Below are positions 24,386 to 32,475 of a DNA stretch of 64,000 nucleotides, piece by piece. Source of the stretch: Pontibacter oryzae (GTDB taxonomy: Bacteria; Bacteroidota; Bacteroidia; Cytophagales; Hymenobacteraceae); assembly GCF_003576375.1 (NCBI RefSeq), contig NZ_QWGE01000002.1:620001-684000 (forward strand), given 5' to 3'. Both the position numbers and the translations under genes were made by a program. A model generated the notes under the pieces. The model was not told the DNA's origin, did not search any database, and saw nothing but the letters and a program-made list of their open reading frames with translations. Position 1 is the stretch's first letter. Every line of letters begins with the position of its first letter.

Positions 24386-24952
24386 TTATCTGTTGTACCC
24401 ACCAAAGTAGCCATAATAACGCGTGTGCCTGTCTTCGTCGCGGCGATAGTGGTCGTTACCAAATTCCCTGAAATTATCTTCATTCCCATAAGAGCCATCG
24501 TGGCGATAACCATGGTTTCCGCGGCTGTCAAAATCACGGTACCTGTCTCCTTCCTCCGGGTTATCATAATTAGGGTTATACCCGCCACGATAGCTATAAT
24601 GCCTTGGCCGCCGTGCATAAGGGCTCTCTGCATACGGGAACTGCTCAACGCTATCCAGATCATTCTCTGCGCCTCTAGGCAAGCCATAATCCGAAAAACG
24701 TGGCTGATCGCTGTAATTTGCAGTATCGTACATCTCTTTGTAATAATCTTCACGCGTACCAGCCGGGCCTCCTTCTCTGCCGTAACGCTCGCTCTGCTGC
24801 AAACGGTAATACTCTCCTGGCTCACGCCTAGTATCACCTAAGTGCGCGTGTTCTCGCCCATGAAAACGCCAGTGCCTGTGGTTTCCATGGTCTTCTTGCC
24901 TATAATTCCGGCTAAAGTCGCCGTAATGCATGTCTTCTCTCCTATCTCTCAT
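24386..24952 (-). CDS. Intrinsically disordered Tyr/Arg/Gly-rich protein 1
   Basis: A 188-residue protein with no recognisable domain. By count it has 24 Tyr and about 30 Arg, with many Asp, Gly, Asn, His and Glu, very few aliphatic residues, and no Cys or Ile. It shares the motif NPNYD (126-130, in YRGGYNPNYDNPEEG) with its two neighbours. The end is aromatic (RYYGYFGGYNR). The composition, alternating aromatic and Arg residues with charged spacers, is that of proteins that form biomolecular condensates. The other reading frames here are also open because of the biased composition, but only this frame gives an ATG start and the shared motif. Followed by a strong terminator. Function unknown. 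Confidence 0.7.
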   Translation of the reverse strand: MRDRREDMHYGDFSRNYRQEDHGNHRHWRFHGREHAHLGDTRREPGEYYRLQQSERYGREGGPAGTREDYYKEMYDTANYSDQPRFSDYGLPRGAENDLDSVEQFPYAESPYARRPRHYSYRGGYNPNYDNPEEGDRYRDFDSRGNHGYRHDGSYGNEDNFREFGNDHYRRDEDRHTRYYGYFGGYNR

Positions 24953-25017
24953 AGTTATCTATTCTACCGTACAACGTGCTGGCTTGCGCCTTTACACTTT
25001 TTTACATCTATTGAATT

Positions 25018-25707
25018 TTATCGTCTATCTCTGTTACGGAGATATTGATCATAGTTCTCATCGTTTTGGCCTTGCCAGCGATCCATTTGGCTATAATGCT
25101 GGCCTTCGCCATAATGTGGCTGGCCTGGTGCATAATTTCTGCCAGAAAAGCCTCCCCTGTAGTTATTGTCGTAATTCGGGTTGCCTTCTTCATACCTTCT
25201 ATAAGATTCGTAGTCGCCTCTGCCTCCGCGGGTCCAATTGCCTTGTGGTTCACGCCGGTTAACGTCGTGACCGAAGCGCTCATCAGCCATACCAGTCCGA
25301 CCCGATTGCTCCCTTTGCCTGAATGCCTCGTAGTCTCTATCTGTGTAGTCTGCCTTTGCCTCATAGTGGCGGCCGGAGTTATGATCATCCTCCGGGAAAT
25401 AGCTCATCCCATATGGATTACCACTACGATTATCCTGGGTATAGTCCGGGCCAATATACTGCGCCCCTCCCGGTTGAAACCTTCCCTGCCCTGACATCTG
25501 AGACTGATCGGCATTACTGTTAAAGCTTCGGCTATCTGCGTACTGGCTGTAAGCGTTGTTGCCATAGCCACGGTTAAAATGCGAGTCCACGGTATAGTTA
25601 CCGCGGTCAGAGCTCTGGCCTTGGTGATGACCGTGCAGCCAACGCGCACTTCTGTCATCCCGGTAATTATTATTGTCTCTGTAATTATCTCTGCTTTCGT
25701 TGTTCAT
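25018..25707 (-). CDS. Intrinsically disordered Tyr/Arg/Asn-rich protein 2
   Basis: A 229-residue low-complexity protein: Asn/Arg/Tyr-rich opening (MNNESRDNYRDNNNYRDDRS), a Gly/Ser/Gln-rich middle (SQMSGQGRFQPGGAQYIGPD), then an Arg-Gly segment (NWTRGGRGDYESYRRYEEG) and the shared NPNYD at 176-180. It ends in Arg (YLRNRDRR). No Cys, no hydrophobic core. RG and YR dipeptides are typical of RNA-binding or phase-separating disordered chains. It lies 65 nt upstream of protein 1 on the same strand, probably in one transcript, and is divergent from protein 3 across a 128-nt gap in which I find no housekeeping -7 box. Confidence 0.72.
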   Translation of the reverse strand: MNNESRDNYRDNNNYRDDRSARWLHGHHQGQSSDRGNYTVDSHFNRGYGNNAYSQYADSRSFNSNADQSQMSGQGRFQPGGAQYIGPDYTQDNRSGNPYGMSYFPEDDHNSGRHYEAKADYTDRDYEAFRQREQSGRTGMADERFGHDVNRREPQGNWTRGGRGDYESYRRYEEGNPNYDNNYRGGFSGRNYAPGQPHYGEGQHYSQMDRWQGQNDENYDQYLRNRDRR

Positions 25708-25835
25708 AGCTTGTTAACATTTAGTGAAACATCTGATCGTTACTCATCTTACGGCTGTAAAGTGCACTTAGGTTAAACCTGCCTGCTTCTCATGCGTTAG
25801 AATGGGTACAGTCATATAACTAGAATACACACACT

Positions 25836-26555
25836 ATGGAAAACAATAATTGGAATTACGGCGAACGCCCTAACTCGCCAAGGCATAGAAATAACCCAAA
25901 CTATGATGAAGTAAACCCGGATAGTTATCGTGGCGCTTACCGTTTCGATAACGAGAGCGATCATCATAATGTATCAACTTGGGATAACTCAAGAAACACT
26001 GGCAATAACAGCCAGTACAACCAGCGCCAGGACTACAACCAGAACTATAACCGTGATTACAATAGGAATTATAACCGTGATTACAACAGCTCTGGCTATG
26101 ACCACGACAACTACAATTTAGACAGCCGCTACAGAAACAACGATAACTCTTACCGCAGCAGCAACAGTTCGGATTGGGGCCGCCATCATGATCAACGACA
26201 GCAGCAGCGCCGTTCGGACTATCAGTCACAGCATCATCAACCGCAACAGCACCGCAGTGTGCATGACCGCATCGAAGACCAAGACCCATATGGAGTAGGT
26301 AACTTCCAGGCAAATTACGGCCCAGACTCTTATGGCCAGGGTGGTGGAGAAAACTATGGAAATGAGGCTGGCTCGCTGAGTTATGGCTACGACGGCTCTA
26401 ACAATTATGATCCTGACTGGAACAGGCACTATGATCCACAAACCGGACATAGAAGGAGCTATCACGGCAATTACACCAGCAGGCATCCTGAGCCATCTCA
26501 AAACCGCGATGATCGTGAGAACAACTATCCTCAGGGCAATCAAGACAGGTACTAA
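25836..26555 (+). CDS. Intrinsically disordered Asn/Tyr/Arg-rich protein 3
   Basis: A 239-residue low-complexity protein. The shared NPNYD is at 20-24. A short tandem repeat of (N-Y-N-R-D/N-Y) units lies at about 68-84 (QNYNRDYNRNYNRDYN). A Gln/His-rich stretch follows (HHDQRQQQRRSDYQSQHHQP), then a Gly/Tyr-rich part (YGQGGGENYGNEAG) and a His/Tyr/Arg-rich end. No Cys, almost no aliphatic residues. It looks prion-like, with Asn, Gln and Tyr dominating. The gene is divergent from proteins 1 and 2 and is followed 54 nt later by the small hydrophilic protein at 26610. Confidence 0.72.
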   Translation: MENNNWNYGERPNSPRHRNNPNYDEVNPDSYRGAYRFDNESDHHNVSTWDNSRNTGNNSQYNQRQDYNQNYNRDYNRNYNRDYNSSGYDHDNYNLDSRYRNNDNSYRSSNSSDWGRHHDQRQQQRRSDYQSQHHQPQQHRSVHDRIEDQDPYGVGNFQANYGPDSYGQGGGENYGNEAGSLSYGYDGSNNYDPDWNRHYDPQTGHRRSYHGNYTSRHPEPSQNRDDRENNYPQGNQDRY

Positions 26556-26609
26556 TATTTAAACATTCCGCTTTAATAGCATAAACTTTAACCTAAAATT
26601 GACATAACC

Positions 26610-26846
26610 ATGAACACAAACGATAAGAACAAGGATCAACTAAAGAACGAAGATCCTAACAAGACAATCAATAAAGGCAACTCGGTGCCAAATATTAACC
26701 CGACTGGCCAGCAGAAAAAAGTAAACGAAGATGATATTATTAAAGGTAAGGTTGGCGGAGCACCTTCACAGAAAAGTGGCAGCCGTGGCAGTGCCGATGT
26801 ACAAGATGGTGGCACTGATATAGGCAGCAGTGCAGGCAGCCACTAA
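26610..26846 (+). CDS. Small hydrophilin-like disordered protein
   Basis: A 78-residue protein made almost entirely of Asn, Lys, Asp, Gly, Ser and Gln, without any Tyr, Phe, Trp or Cys. It opens MNTNDKNKDQLKNEDPNKTI and ends in a Gly/Ser tail (GGTDIGSSAGSH). Such composition is typical of hydrophilins and desiccation-protective proteins, but similarity in composition is not proof. It probably shares a transcript with protein 3 (54-nt gap) and is closed by the 60-bp palindrome immediately after the stop. Confidence 0.7.
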   Translation: MNTNDKNKDQLKNEDPNKTINKGNSVPNINPTGQQKKVNEDDIIKGKVGGAPSQKSGSRGSADVQDGGTDIGSSAGSH

Positions 26847-26849
26847 GCC

Positions 26850-26909
26850 TATACTTCTAAAACAGAAAAGCCAGCAAATATTTGCTGGCTTTTCTGTTTT
26901 AGAAGTATA
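26850..26909. terminator. Perfect 60-bp palindrome acting as a bidirectional terminator
   Basis: Left arm 26850-26879 (TATACTTCTAAAACAG... ending CCAGCAAAT) and right arm 26880-26909 are exact reverse complements with no spacer. It lies between convergent genes (26610 plus, 26931 minus), and the CCAGC/GCTGG core with adjoining T-runs would terminate in both directions. Both ends carry the TATACTT word that is abundant in this window. Such a long uninterrupted palindrome is unusual because it tends to be unstable. Confidence 0.9.
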
Positions 26910-26930
26910 ATGTATAAAGTGTTAAGCCTT

Positions 26931-27176
26931 TTATTGCAATTCTTCTTGCTCCATGAATTCCCACATGGCATCTTCGCTTGCACCCGTCTTAACGGCATAC
27001 ACCAGCATAGTAGTATAAACACCGATCAGTAAAAAGCTCAACGGGATTGAGAATACGAAGGAAACAATCAGTGTTTTAACCGGGTCAGGCTTTGATTTCA
27101 TTTTGGTTGAAGCGTACCAAAAAAACAGCACATTAAATATACCTGATAGTGCAACTAGATTAATAATGTCAACCAT
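26931..27176 (-). CDS. Small two-helix membrane protein
   Basis: An 81-residue protein with two membrane helices (about 5-24, INLVALSGIFNVLFFWYAST, and 37-61, LIVSFVFSIPLSFLLIGVYT), a short basic loop (KMKSKPDP) and an acidic C-terminus (EDAMWEFMEQEELQ). No family recognised. Sequence character and the terminator between it and the upstream convergent gene support a real gene. It has no close partner; its promoter lies in the 575-nt gap to the right. Confidence 0.6.
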   Translation of the reverse strand: MVDIINLVALSGIFNVLFFWYASTKMKSKPDPVKTLIVSFVFSIPLSFLLIGVYTTMLVYAVKTGASEDAMWEFMEQEELQ

Positions 27177-27752
27177 TGGCTAAAAGTTATAGTGTGATGA
27201 GGGAAAGTATATTGCTCGTTTGTGAATTCCTGTACTTTATCATCATCAACAAGGTGTTATACACTGACCGGCTGTTTTATAATTATCTTTATTCCTGAAC
27301 AGCTTAATGCAATTTAAAAGGCTATTGTCTAAATCACAAGTTTTAGACAAATTAATTTCATAAAAACTTAACACTAATGGTATGCACAAACTCACTATTA
27401 ATCAGCATTTTGTCTTTATTTTTGAATTTTATTCATAAAATCACTTTACACTGCAGGCTACATATTAGCAAAAGTCTGCTTAATGATTGAATACTATATA
27501 GTATGAGTGATTTTATTATTATTCCAATTAGTTTGTAGCTGGAGGTATATTGCACTGAAATATTATAGCCGTTGAACATGCCTGGCTAATTGGTTTCATA
27601 CTTGCTAGCAAACTTAACCTCAATAGTTAAATGTGAAGGTACTATTTACAAAAGTGACTTAAACTACATATTTTTACATCTCTCACGCGCTGAAGTATAT
27701 CAGTATGTTTAGTGAAGCGCTCTACTAGAAGGATTAAATCTTAGAATGCCCA
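27177..27752. other. Long AT-rich intergenic region with two inverted repeats
   Basis: A 576-nt gap between the small membrane protein and the TetR gene. It contains a 9-bp inverted repeat TTGTCTAAA-N8-TTTAGACAA (27325-27350), which could be an operator, and a 14-nt palindrome ATACTATATAGTAT (27491-27504). Short frames only; no supported gene or RNA. Confidence 0.4.
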
Positions 27753-27761
27753 ATGGAGGTA

Positions 27762-28373
27762 ATGGACAACCCACGTAACCGTATTATTGCCGAGGCAAAA
27801 GAATTGTTTTTTAGGCACGGCTATAGCAAAGTGCTAATGGCAGACTTAGCCAAGAACCTGGGGATGAGTAAGAAGACGCTTTACCAATACTTTAAAGGTA
27901 AAGAGGAACTGCTCAATGTCATCATCATACAACATGGGAATGACATACAGCATGAAGTGGAACGGATTTTAAAGAGCGAGGCAATTGAATTTCCTGAAAA
28001 AATAAAGCTGATCTTCAGTTATGTCGGTACGAAGCTACATTACATCAACCCAGGCTTTGTTCAGGACATTAAGAAGAATGCTCCGTCGAGCTGGCAACAC
28101 CTTCAGAAACACAAAGCTGATGCAGCTTTCCTCCGCTTTAACTCCCTCCTGGATGAGGGAATGCGTAAAGGCTATATTCGCCACGACACCAACAGAACCA
28201 TGGCTGTACTGCTGTATGCCAGTGCTCTAGATACCATCCTCAACCCCGAATTTACACAGCAAGTGCCATCCGAATTGATACAAGAGTTACCTCAAACCCC
28301 AGCTGCGGTTTTTGATGGACTTGTAAAGATAATATTCAATGGCATCATCAGCCTGAAGCCTGAGCAGGCATAA
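27762..28373 (+). CDS. TetR/AcrR-family transcriptional regulator
   Basis: 203 residues from the ATG at 27762 (MDNPRNRIIAEAKELFFRHG). This start is chosen because it is preceded at 4 nt by GGAGGT; an ATG three codons upstream (27753) is the alternative. The N-terminal helix-turn-helix runs to about residue 50 (YSKVLMADLAKNLGMSKKTL, then YQYFKGKEELL), and the all-helical ligand domain follows. The ligand cannot be inferred. It has no co-directional partner. The two oxidoreductases beyond the terminators at 28396 and 28659 are possible but unproven targets. The inverted repeat at 27325-27350 lies too far upstream to be an evident self-operator. Confidence 0.88.
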   Translation: MDNPRNRIIAEAKELFFRHGYSKVLMADLAKNLGMSKKTLYQYFKGKEELLNVIIIQHGNDIQHEVERILKSEAIEFPEKIKLIFSYVGTKLHYINPGFVQDIKKNAPSSWQHLQKHKADAAFLRFNSLLDEGMRKGYIRHDTNRTMAVLLYASALDTILNPEFTQQVPSELIQELPQTPAAVFDGLVKIIFNGIISLKPEQA

Positions 28374-28395
28374 CTTATATTCAGTTGCAATTCAT

Positions 28396-28433
28396 AAAAA
28401 ACGTCCACTAGCTAAAAGTTTGTGGACGTTTAC
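28396..28433 (+). terminator. Terminator of the TetR gene
   Basis: A 10-bp stem AAACGTCCAC / GTGGACGTTT (28399-28408, 28422-28431) with a short T-rich tail. Confidence 0.7.
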
Positions 28434-28658
28434 TTTAGGGATACTTGTGTTTAGTACAAGTACCCTGCCTGTGAAAGTTTGTTTATAGCTTGGAAATTTG
28501 GCGCATCATAGTACTCTCTCATGAGTACCGATATATGTTTAAACGTCAACTAATTTATATCGTTCAAGTACAAATACTGATTTATACCCCGTATTAACCT
28601 CATATTTATAAATTTGTCAAAGCTGTAACTACCCAGTAGTTACTTCATTTTTGTTCAT
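28434..28658. other. Intergenic stretch, nothing recognised
   Basis: Between the terminators of two convergent genes. Only very short frames; no promoter box and no RNA structure that I can support. Confidence 0.4.
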
Positions 28659-28694
28659 AAAAAAACCACTGCATTTTGTGCAGCGGTTTTTTTT
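28659..28694. terminator. Terminator of the iron alcohol dehydrogenase gene
   Basis: Stem AAAAACCACTGCA / TGCAGCGGTTTTT with one mismatch; poly-T follows on both strands. It serves the minus-strand gene ending at 28711. Confidence 0.8.
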
Positions 28695-28710
28695 ATGATG
28701 CCCCGAAAAG

Positions 28711-29868
28711 CTACAAACTCATAGTCAGAATCTGCTTCACGTCCGGTATCTGGATATCGGCACGCTCTCCTAGATCTTTAACGCCCCGTTCTTCGAACCG
28801 GGCAACTATTTTTTTGATGGTATCCTCCCCTACTTCGTAATCCGAAAGCTTGGTCTTGATGTCTAAGGACTCGAAAAATGCGATGGTAGCCTGAATGGTA
28901 GCTTCTATACGCTCATCTTCGGTTCCTGCGTTTACGCCCCATACCCTTGAACCATATTGCAGCAACTTCGCTTTTTTGTTCCCGCTTTTATACCGCAGTA
29001 ACGATGGTAATACCACTGCCAGGGTTCTGGCGTGGTCAATTCCGTGAAGGGCCGTTAACTCGTGCGCGATATAATGCGTTGCCCAGTCGGTTGGCACGCC
29101 TGTACGGATAACGCCATTTAGAGCCATTGTTGCGCTCCACATAAAATTAGCCATAGTATCATAATCCTGAGGATTATGTACAGCTTTTGGGCCCTCTTCT
29201 TTCAGCGTTAGCAGCACCGCTTCTGCCATACGGTCTTGCAACGGCGCATTAACTGGGTACGTCAGGTATTGTTCTAACACGTGTGTAAATGCATCTACAA
29301 CCCCATTGCTTATTTGCCTTACCGGGAGAGTAAATGTTGTTTCAGGATCTAAGACTGAAAATTTTGGGAAAGTAAACGGGCTTCCAAATGCCAGTTTTTC
29401 CTGCGTTGAAACGCGGGTAACAACCGAGCCAGAATTCATTTCAGAGCCAGTAGCTGGCAAGGTTAGTATAGCGCCAAATGGTGTAGCGTTCGTTACTGGC
29501 TCGCGCTTCGCTAATATATCCCAAGGATCTGCCCCCTTATACTCCATCGCTGCCACGATAAACTTAGTGCCGTCGATTACGGATCCTCCGCCAACTGCTA
29601 AAAAGAAATCGATCTGCTGGCGCTTGGCTATATCCACAGCCTGCATCAGCGTCTCGTAATGCGGATTTGGCTCAATGCCACTGAACTCAAGTACCTCAAA
29701 GTCCTTCAGGGCTTCCATTACCTGGTCATAAACCCCGTTCTTCTTTATACTTCCGCCGCCATACGTAACCATGATACGCGCGCCTTGCGGAATCTCATTT
29801 GATATGGCACTAATCTGCCCTTTCCCGAAAAGTATTTTAACCGGGTTGTAAAAGGTGAAGTTATTCAT
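28711..29868 (-). CDS. Iron-containing alcohol dehydrogenase, YqhD type
   Basis: A 385-residue group III alcohol dehydrogenase. The nucleotide-binding segment VGGGSVIDGTKFI (about 93-105) and the metal ligands in FTHVLEQYLTYP and LHGIDHARTLAVVLP are as in YqhD and the clostridial butanol dehydrogenases, which use NADPH and reduce a range of aldehydes. Length is normal. It lies 75 nt downstream of the NADP-dependent oxidoreductase gene, perhaps in one transcript. Both would fit carbonyl or aldehyde detoxification. No regulator site is apparent. Confidence 0.93.
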   Translation of the reverse strand: MNNFTFYNPVKILFGKGQISAISNEIPQGARIMVTYGGGSIKKNGVYDQVMEALKDFEVLEFSGIEPNPHYETLMQAVDIAKRQQIDFFLAVGGGSVIDGTKFIVAAMEYKGADPWDILAKREPVTNATPFGAILTLPATGSEMNSGSVVTRVSTQEKLAFGSPFTFPKFSVLDPETTFTLPVRQISNGVVDAFTHVLEQYLTYPVNAPLQDRMAEAVLLTLKEEGPKAVHNPQDYDTMANFMWSATMALNGVIRTGVPTDWATHYIAHELTALHGIDHARTLAVVLPSLLRYKSGNKKAKLLQYGSRVWGVNAGTEDERIEATIQATIAFFESLDIKTKLSDYEVGEDTIKKIVARFEERGVKDLGERADIQIPDVKQILTMSL

Positions 29869-29943
29869 ATGTAATTATATTTCGTTGAGTGTTCAAAAAA
29901 TGCAAATTAGTTGCACTTTAACTTATGGTGATGGATTGATAGA

Positions 29944-30957
29944 TTATACTTCTCTATCAGCAACTTTTACCAGTTGCTTTCCTGTATTTTCGCCTGTGAA
30001 CAGGCCTAGAAAAGCATGGGGTATATTTTCAAAACCTTCTGTTATTGTCTCCTGATATTGAAGTTTACCGTCTTTTACCCAACCGGCTAAGTCTTTAGCT
30101 GCTGTTCCAAAATCTTTCGCAAAATCGCTTACTATAAATCCTTTCATTAGGGCGCTTTTCTTCAAAAGTATAGGCTCCACGCGCAACCCTGTAGCTGGGC
30201 TTGTGTTATTGTAATATGAAATTTGCCCGCAAATAGCGATTCTAGCAAACTTATTGATTACATAATAAACTGCATCTGAAATTTCTCCTCCCACATTATC
30301 GAAGTATACATCAACGCCATCAGGACAGGCGTCTGCAATTGCCTGGTTAATATCTTCCGCAGTCTTATAGTTTATAGCCTCGTCGAAGCCAAGTTCATCT
30401 TTTAGGTATGCTATTTTGTCATCTGAACCAGCAACTCCCACTACTCTGCAGCCTTTGATTTTGGCTAACTGCCCAACGATGGTTCCTACTGCCCCTGCGG
30501 CGCCAGAAACCACTACAGTTTCGCCTGGCTTAGGGTCACCGATGTGGAGCAGCCCAAAATATGCAGTTAGGCCAGGCATACCTAAAATTCCTAAATGATA
30601 GCTAAGCGGAGCAACATCAGGATTTACTTGGTTCAAACCTTCACCATTATGAACAGTATATTTCTGCCATGGCAGGTTACCGACAACAACTGCTCCCTTT
30701 GAAAAATCATTGTGTTTACTCTCGACTACCTCGGCTACTATACCTCCTGTAATGGCACTGCCAACCTCATACGGCGCCACATACGACTTTGCATCACTCA
30801 TTCGCCCACGCATGTATGGGTCAACAGACACTACAAGGGATTTGAGGAGGATTTCCCCATCTTGTAAGGCTTTAATTTCTGCTGTTTCGAATGCAAAATT
30901 GTCTATACTTGGTGCCCCTTTCGGGCGATTAGCTAATATTATTTTCTGGTTTTCCAT
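29944..30957 (-). CDS. NADP-dependent oxidoreductase, MDR superfamily (PTGR/CurA type)
   Basis: A 337-residue zinc-free medium-chain reductase. The Rossmann signature is VVSGAAGAVGTIVGQLAKIK (about 147-166). YFDNVGGEISDAVYYVINK and ICGQISYYNN are family marks of leukotriene B4 12-hydroxydehydrogenase/prostaglandin reductase and bacterial CurA enzymes, which reduce alpha,beta-unsaturated ketones and aldehydes with NADPH. N-terminal SVDPYMRGRMSDAKSY is also typical. Start at the ATG 30957 gives MENQKIILANRPKGAP, the usual beginning. Located upstream of the YqhD-type gene. Confidence 0.93.
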   Translation of the reverse strand: MENQKIILANRPKGAPSIDNFAFETAEIKALQDGEILLKSLVVSVDPYMRGRMSDAKSYVAPYEVGSAITGGIVAEVVESKHNDFSKGAVVVGNLPWQKYTVHNGEGLNQVNPDVAPLSYHLGILGMPGLTAYFGLLHIGDPKPGETVVVSGAAGAVGTIVGQLAKIKGCRVVGVAGSDDKIAYLKDELGFDEAINYKTAEDINQAIADACPDGVDVYFDNVGGEISDAVYYVINKFARIAICGQISYYNNTSPATGLRVEPILLKKSALMKGFIVSDFAKDFGTAAKDLAGWVKDGKLQYQETITEGFENIPHAFLGLFTGENTGKQLVKVADREV

Positions 30958-31112
30958 TTAACTCTGTGATACTGTTTAAGTTTATTACAACAGAGGTTCA
31001 GAAGTTTTGTTTAAGCTCTATTTAAATAGATGTAGTTATGGCACACCAAACCCACAGGAAATCAATAGTTTAAAATTCAAATTCACATATACTCTTTAAA
31101 CAAATGGGCTTA

Positions 31113-31155
31113 AAACAGAAAGGGCTTAGCGATTAGCTAAGCCCTTTCTGTAATA
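31113..31155. terminator. Terminator of the thrS-infC-rpmI-rplT operon
   Basis: A 16-bp perfect stem ACAGAAAGGGCTTAGC / GCTAAGCCCTTTCTGT with 5-nt loop, just beyond rplT. Confidence 0.9.
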
Positions 31156-31171
31156 TATCTGGAAGTAATTA

Positions 31172-31516
31172 TTACTTTACTTTATCGATAATAGCTTTGA
31201 AAGCCTCTGGGTGGTTCATCGCCAGGTCAGCAAGTACTTTGCGGTTCAGGTCGATGTTAGCCTTCTTCAGGCCACCCATTAATGTAGAGTAAGACAAGCC
31301 ATGCTCACGTGCACCTGCGTTAATACGCTGGATCCATAAGGCTCTGAAGTCTCTCTTCTTAGCTTTTCTATCACGGTAGGCATATACTAAGCCTTTTTCT
31401 ACCGCATTTTTCGCAACTGTCCAAACATTCTTGCGACGGCCAAAGTAACCTTTGGCCATTTTCATCATTTTTTTTCTTCTGTGTCGTGCTGCAACGACAT
31501 TTACCGATCTAGGCAT
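31172..31516 (-). CDS. rplT: Ribosomal protein bL20
   Basis: A 114-residue large-subunit protein, needed early in 50S assembly and a translational repressor of its own operon in other bacteria. The N-terminal basic arm [20 protein letters not shown] and the globular part with [20 protein letters not shown] are standard. Last gene of the thrS-infC-rpmI-rplT operon; a 101-nt gap separates it from rpmI. Confidence 0.98.
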   Translation of the reverse strand: MPRSVNVVAARHRRKKMMKMAKGYFGRRKNVWTVAKNAVEKGLVYAYRDRKAKKRDFRALWIQRINAGAREHGLSYSTLMGGLKKANIDLNRKVLADLAMNHPEAFKAIIDKVK

Positions 31517-31617
31517 TTCTTAAAAGTTTTGGCGGCTGGTGATTCTAAAAAATCTTTCTAAAGACCAGATACCGGGTTCGTACTAAAAATTAACCGACTA
31601 CTAATTCTATCGCAGAA

Positions 31618-31812
31618 TTAGATTTTCAGCATGAATTTAACGTTTGCTTCATCAGCTTTGCTAACAAGGCCGATGTGCGTTAAATTACGCTTCTGCTTTG
31701 TGGTCTTCTTGGTCAGGATGTGGCTCTTGTAAGCGTGCTTACGCTTGATTTTGCCAGTACCTGTCAAAGAAAAACGCTTCTTTGCACCAGATTTGGTTTT
31801 TACTTTTGGCAT
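31618..31812 (-). CDS. rpmI: Ribosomal protein bL35
   Basis: A 64-residue very basic protein of the large subunit ([34 protein letters not shown]). Full length and normal. It follows infC after 24 nt, as in most bacteria. Confidence 0.98.
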   Translation of the reverse strand: MPKVKTKSGAKKRFSLTGTGKIKRKHAYKSHILTKKTTKQKRNLTHIGLVSKADEANVKFMLKI

Positions 31813-31836
31813 GAGTATAAAATTAATTAAATGAAA

Positions 31837-32397
31837 CTACTTCTTCGCAGGAGCGTTCTTCGGCGACAAAATAAGAAACATTCTCTTACCTTCCAGCTTC
31901 GGCAACTGCTCAACTTTAGCTAAGTCCTCCAGTGCTTGGGCAAACTTCAGAAGCAAAATCTCACCGCGTTCTTTAAACACGATTGACCTACCCACGAAGT
32001 GAACATAAGATTTGATCTTATAACCGCTCTCAAGGAATCCTTTGGCATGCTTCAGCTTAAACTCGAAATCGTGGTCATCTGTGTTCGGACCGAACCTGAT
32101 TTCCTTGATAACGACCTTTTGCTGCTTGGCCTTCATCTCCCTCGTTTTTTTCTTCTGCTCGTACTTGAACTTAGAATAGTCGATGATGCGGCATACCGGT
32201 GGATTAGCTGTTGGCGAAATCTCGACGAGGTCAAGATTTTGCTCGTTAGCTATTCTTTGAGCATCTCTGGTTGAGTATACTCCTTGCTCAACATTGTCAC
32301 CAACTACCCTTACTTCTCTGGCAGTTATCTTTTCATTGACTTTGTATGGCTCCTCCACCTTTCCGCGTGGGATATAGCGCCTATTTTGCGTAGCTAT
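31837..32397 (-). CDS. infC: Translation initiation factor IF-3, apparent AUA start
   Basis: IF-3 with its N-domain ([20 protein letters not shown]), linker and C-domain ([33 protein letters not shown]). The first usual start codon in frame is the GTG at 32358, but that would cut residues preceding the N-domain. Thirteen codons upstream, an ATA at 32397 gives [20 protein letters not shown], matching the typical NRRY...R leader of IF-3. It sits 6 nt behind AAGGAGGT. IF-3 rejects non-standard start codons, and E. coli infC uses AUU for autoregulation; an AUA here would do the same. From AUA the protein has 186 residues. Confidence 0.9.
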   Translation of the reverse strand: MATQNRRYIPRGKVEEPYKVNEKITAREVRVVGDNVEQGVYSTRDAQRIANEQNLDLVEISPTANPPVCRIIDYSKFKYEQKKKTREMKAKQQKVVIKEIRFGPNTDDHDFEFKLKHAKGFLESGYKIKSYVHFVGRSIVFKERGEILLLKFAQALEDLAKVEQLPKLEGKRMFLILSPKNAPAKK

Positions 32398-32403
32398 GGT
32401 TGT

Positions 32404-32411
32404 ACCTCCTT
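32404..32411 (-). promoter_or_regulatory. Strong Shine-Dalgarno deciding the infC start
   Basis: AAGGAGGT on the minus strand, 6 nt before the ATA at 32397. Most genes in this window lack such a site, so it marks the true start and probable translational control. Confidence 0.75.
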
Positions 32412-32475
32412 AATTTAAATTCCACAATTAAGTTGCGAATATCGCAATTTATCTATCAAAAAGAAAATTGTTTTC

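Noticed and set aside
24382..24841. Long open frames in other phases within the disordered-protein gene (24382-24837 minus and 24425-24841 plus)
   Set aside because: Biased composition of the real gene keeps other frames open; their products are repetitive Ile/Val/Thr runs with no start context and no shared motif.
25045..25494. Plus-strand frame opposite disordered protein 2, resembling a membrane protein
   Set aside because: The hydrophobic runs are the antisense reading of Tyr/Asn/Asp codons; no promoter or terminator fits it.
25836..26120. The N-Y-N-R-D repeat coding region as a CRISPR or tandem-repeat array
   Set aside because: The repetition is at codon level within one open frame; no spacers and no regular DNA repeat unit.
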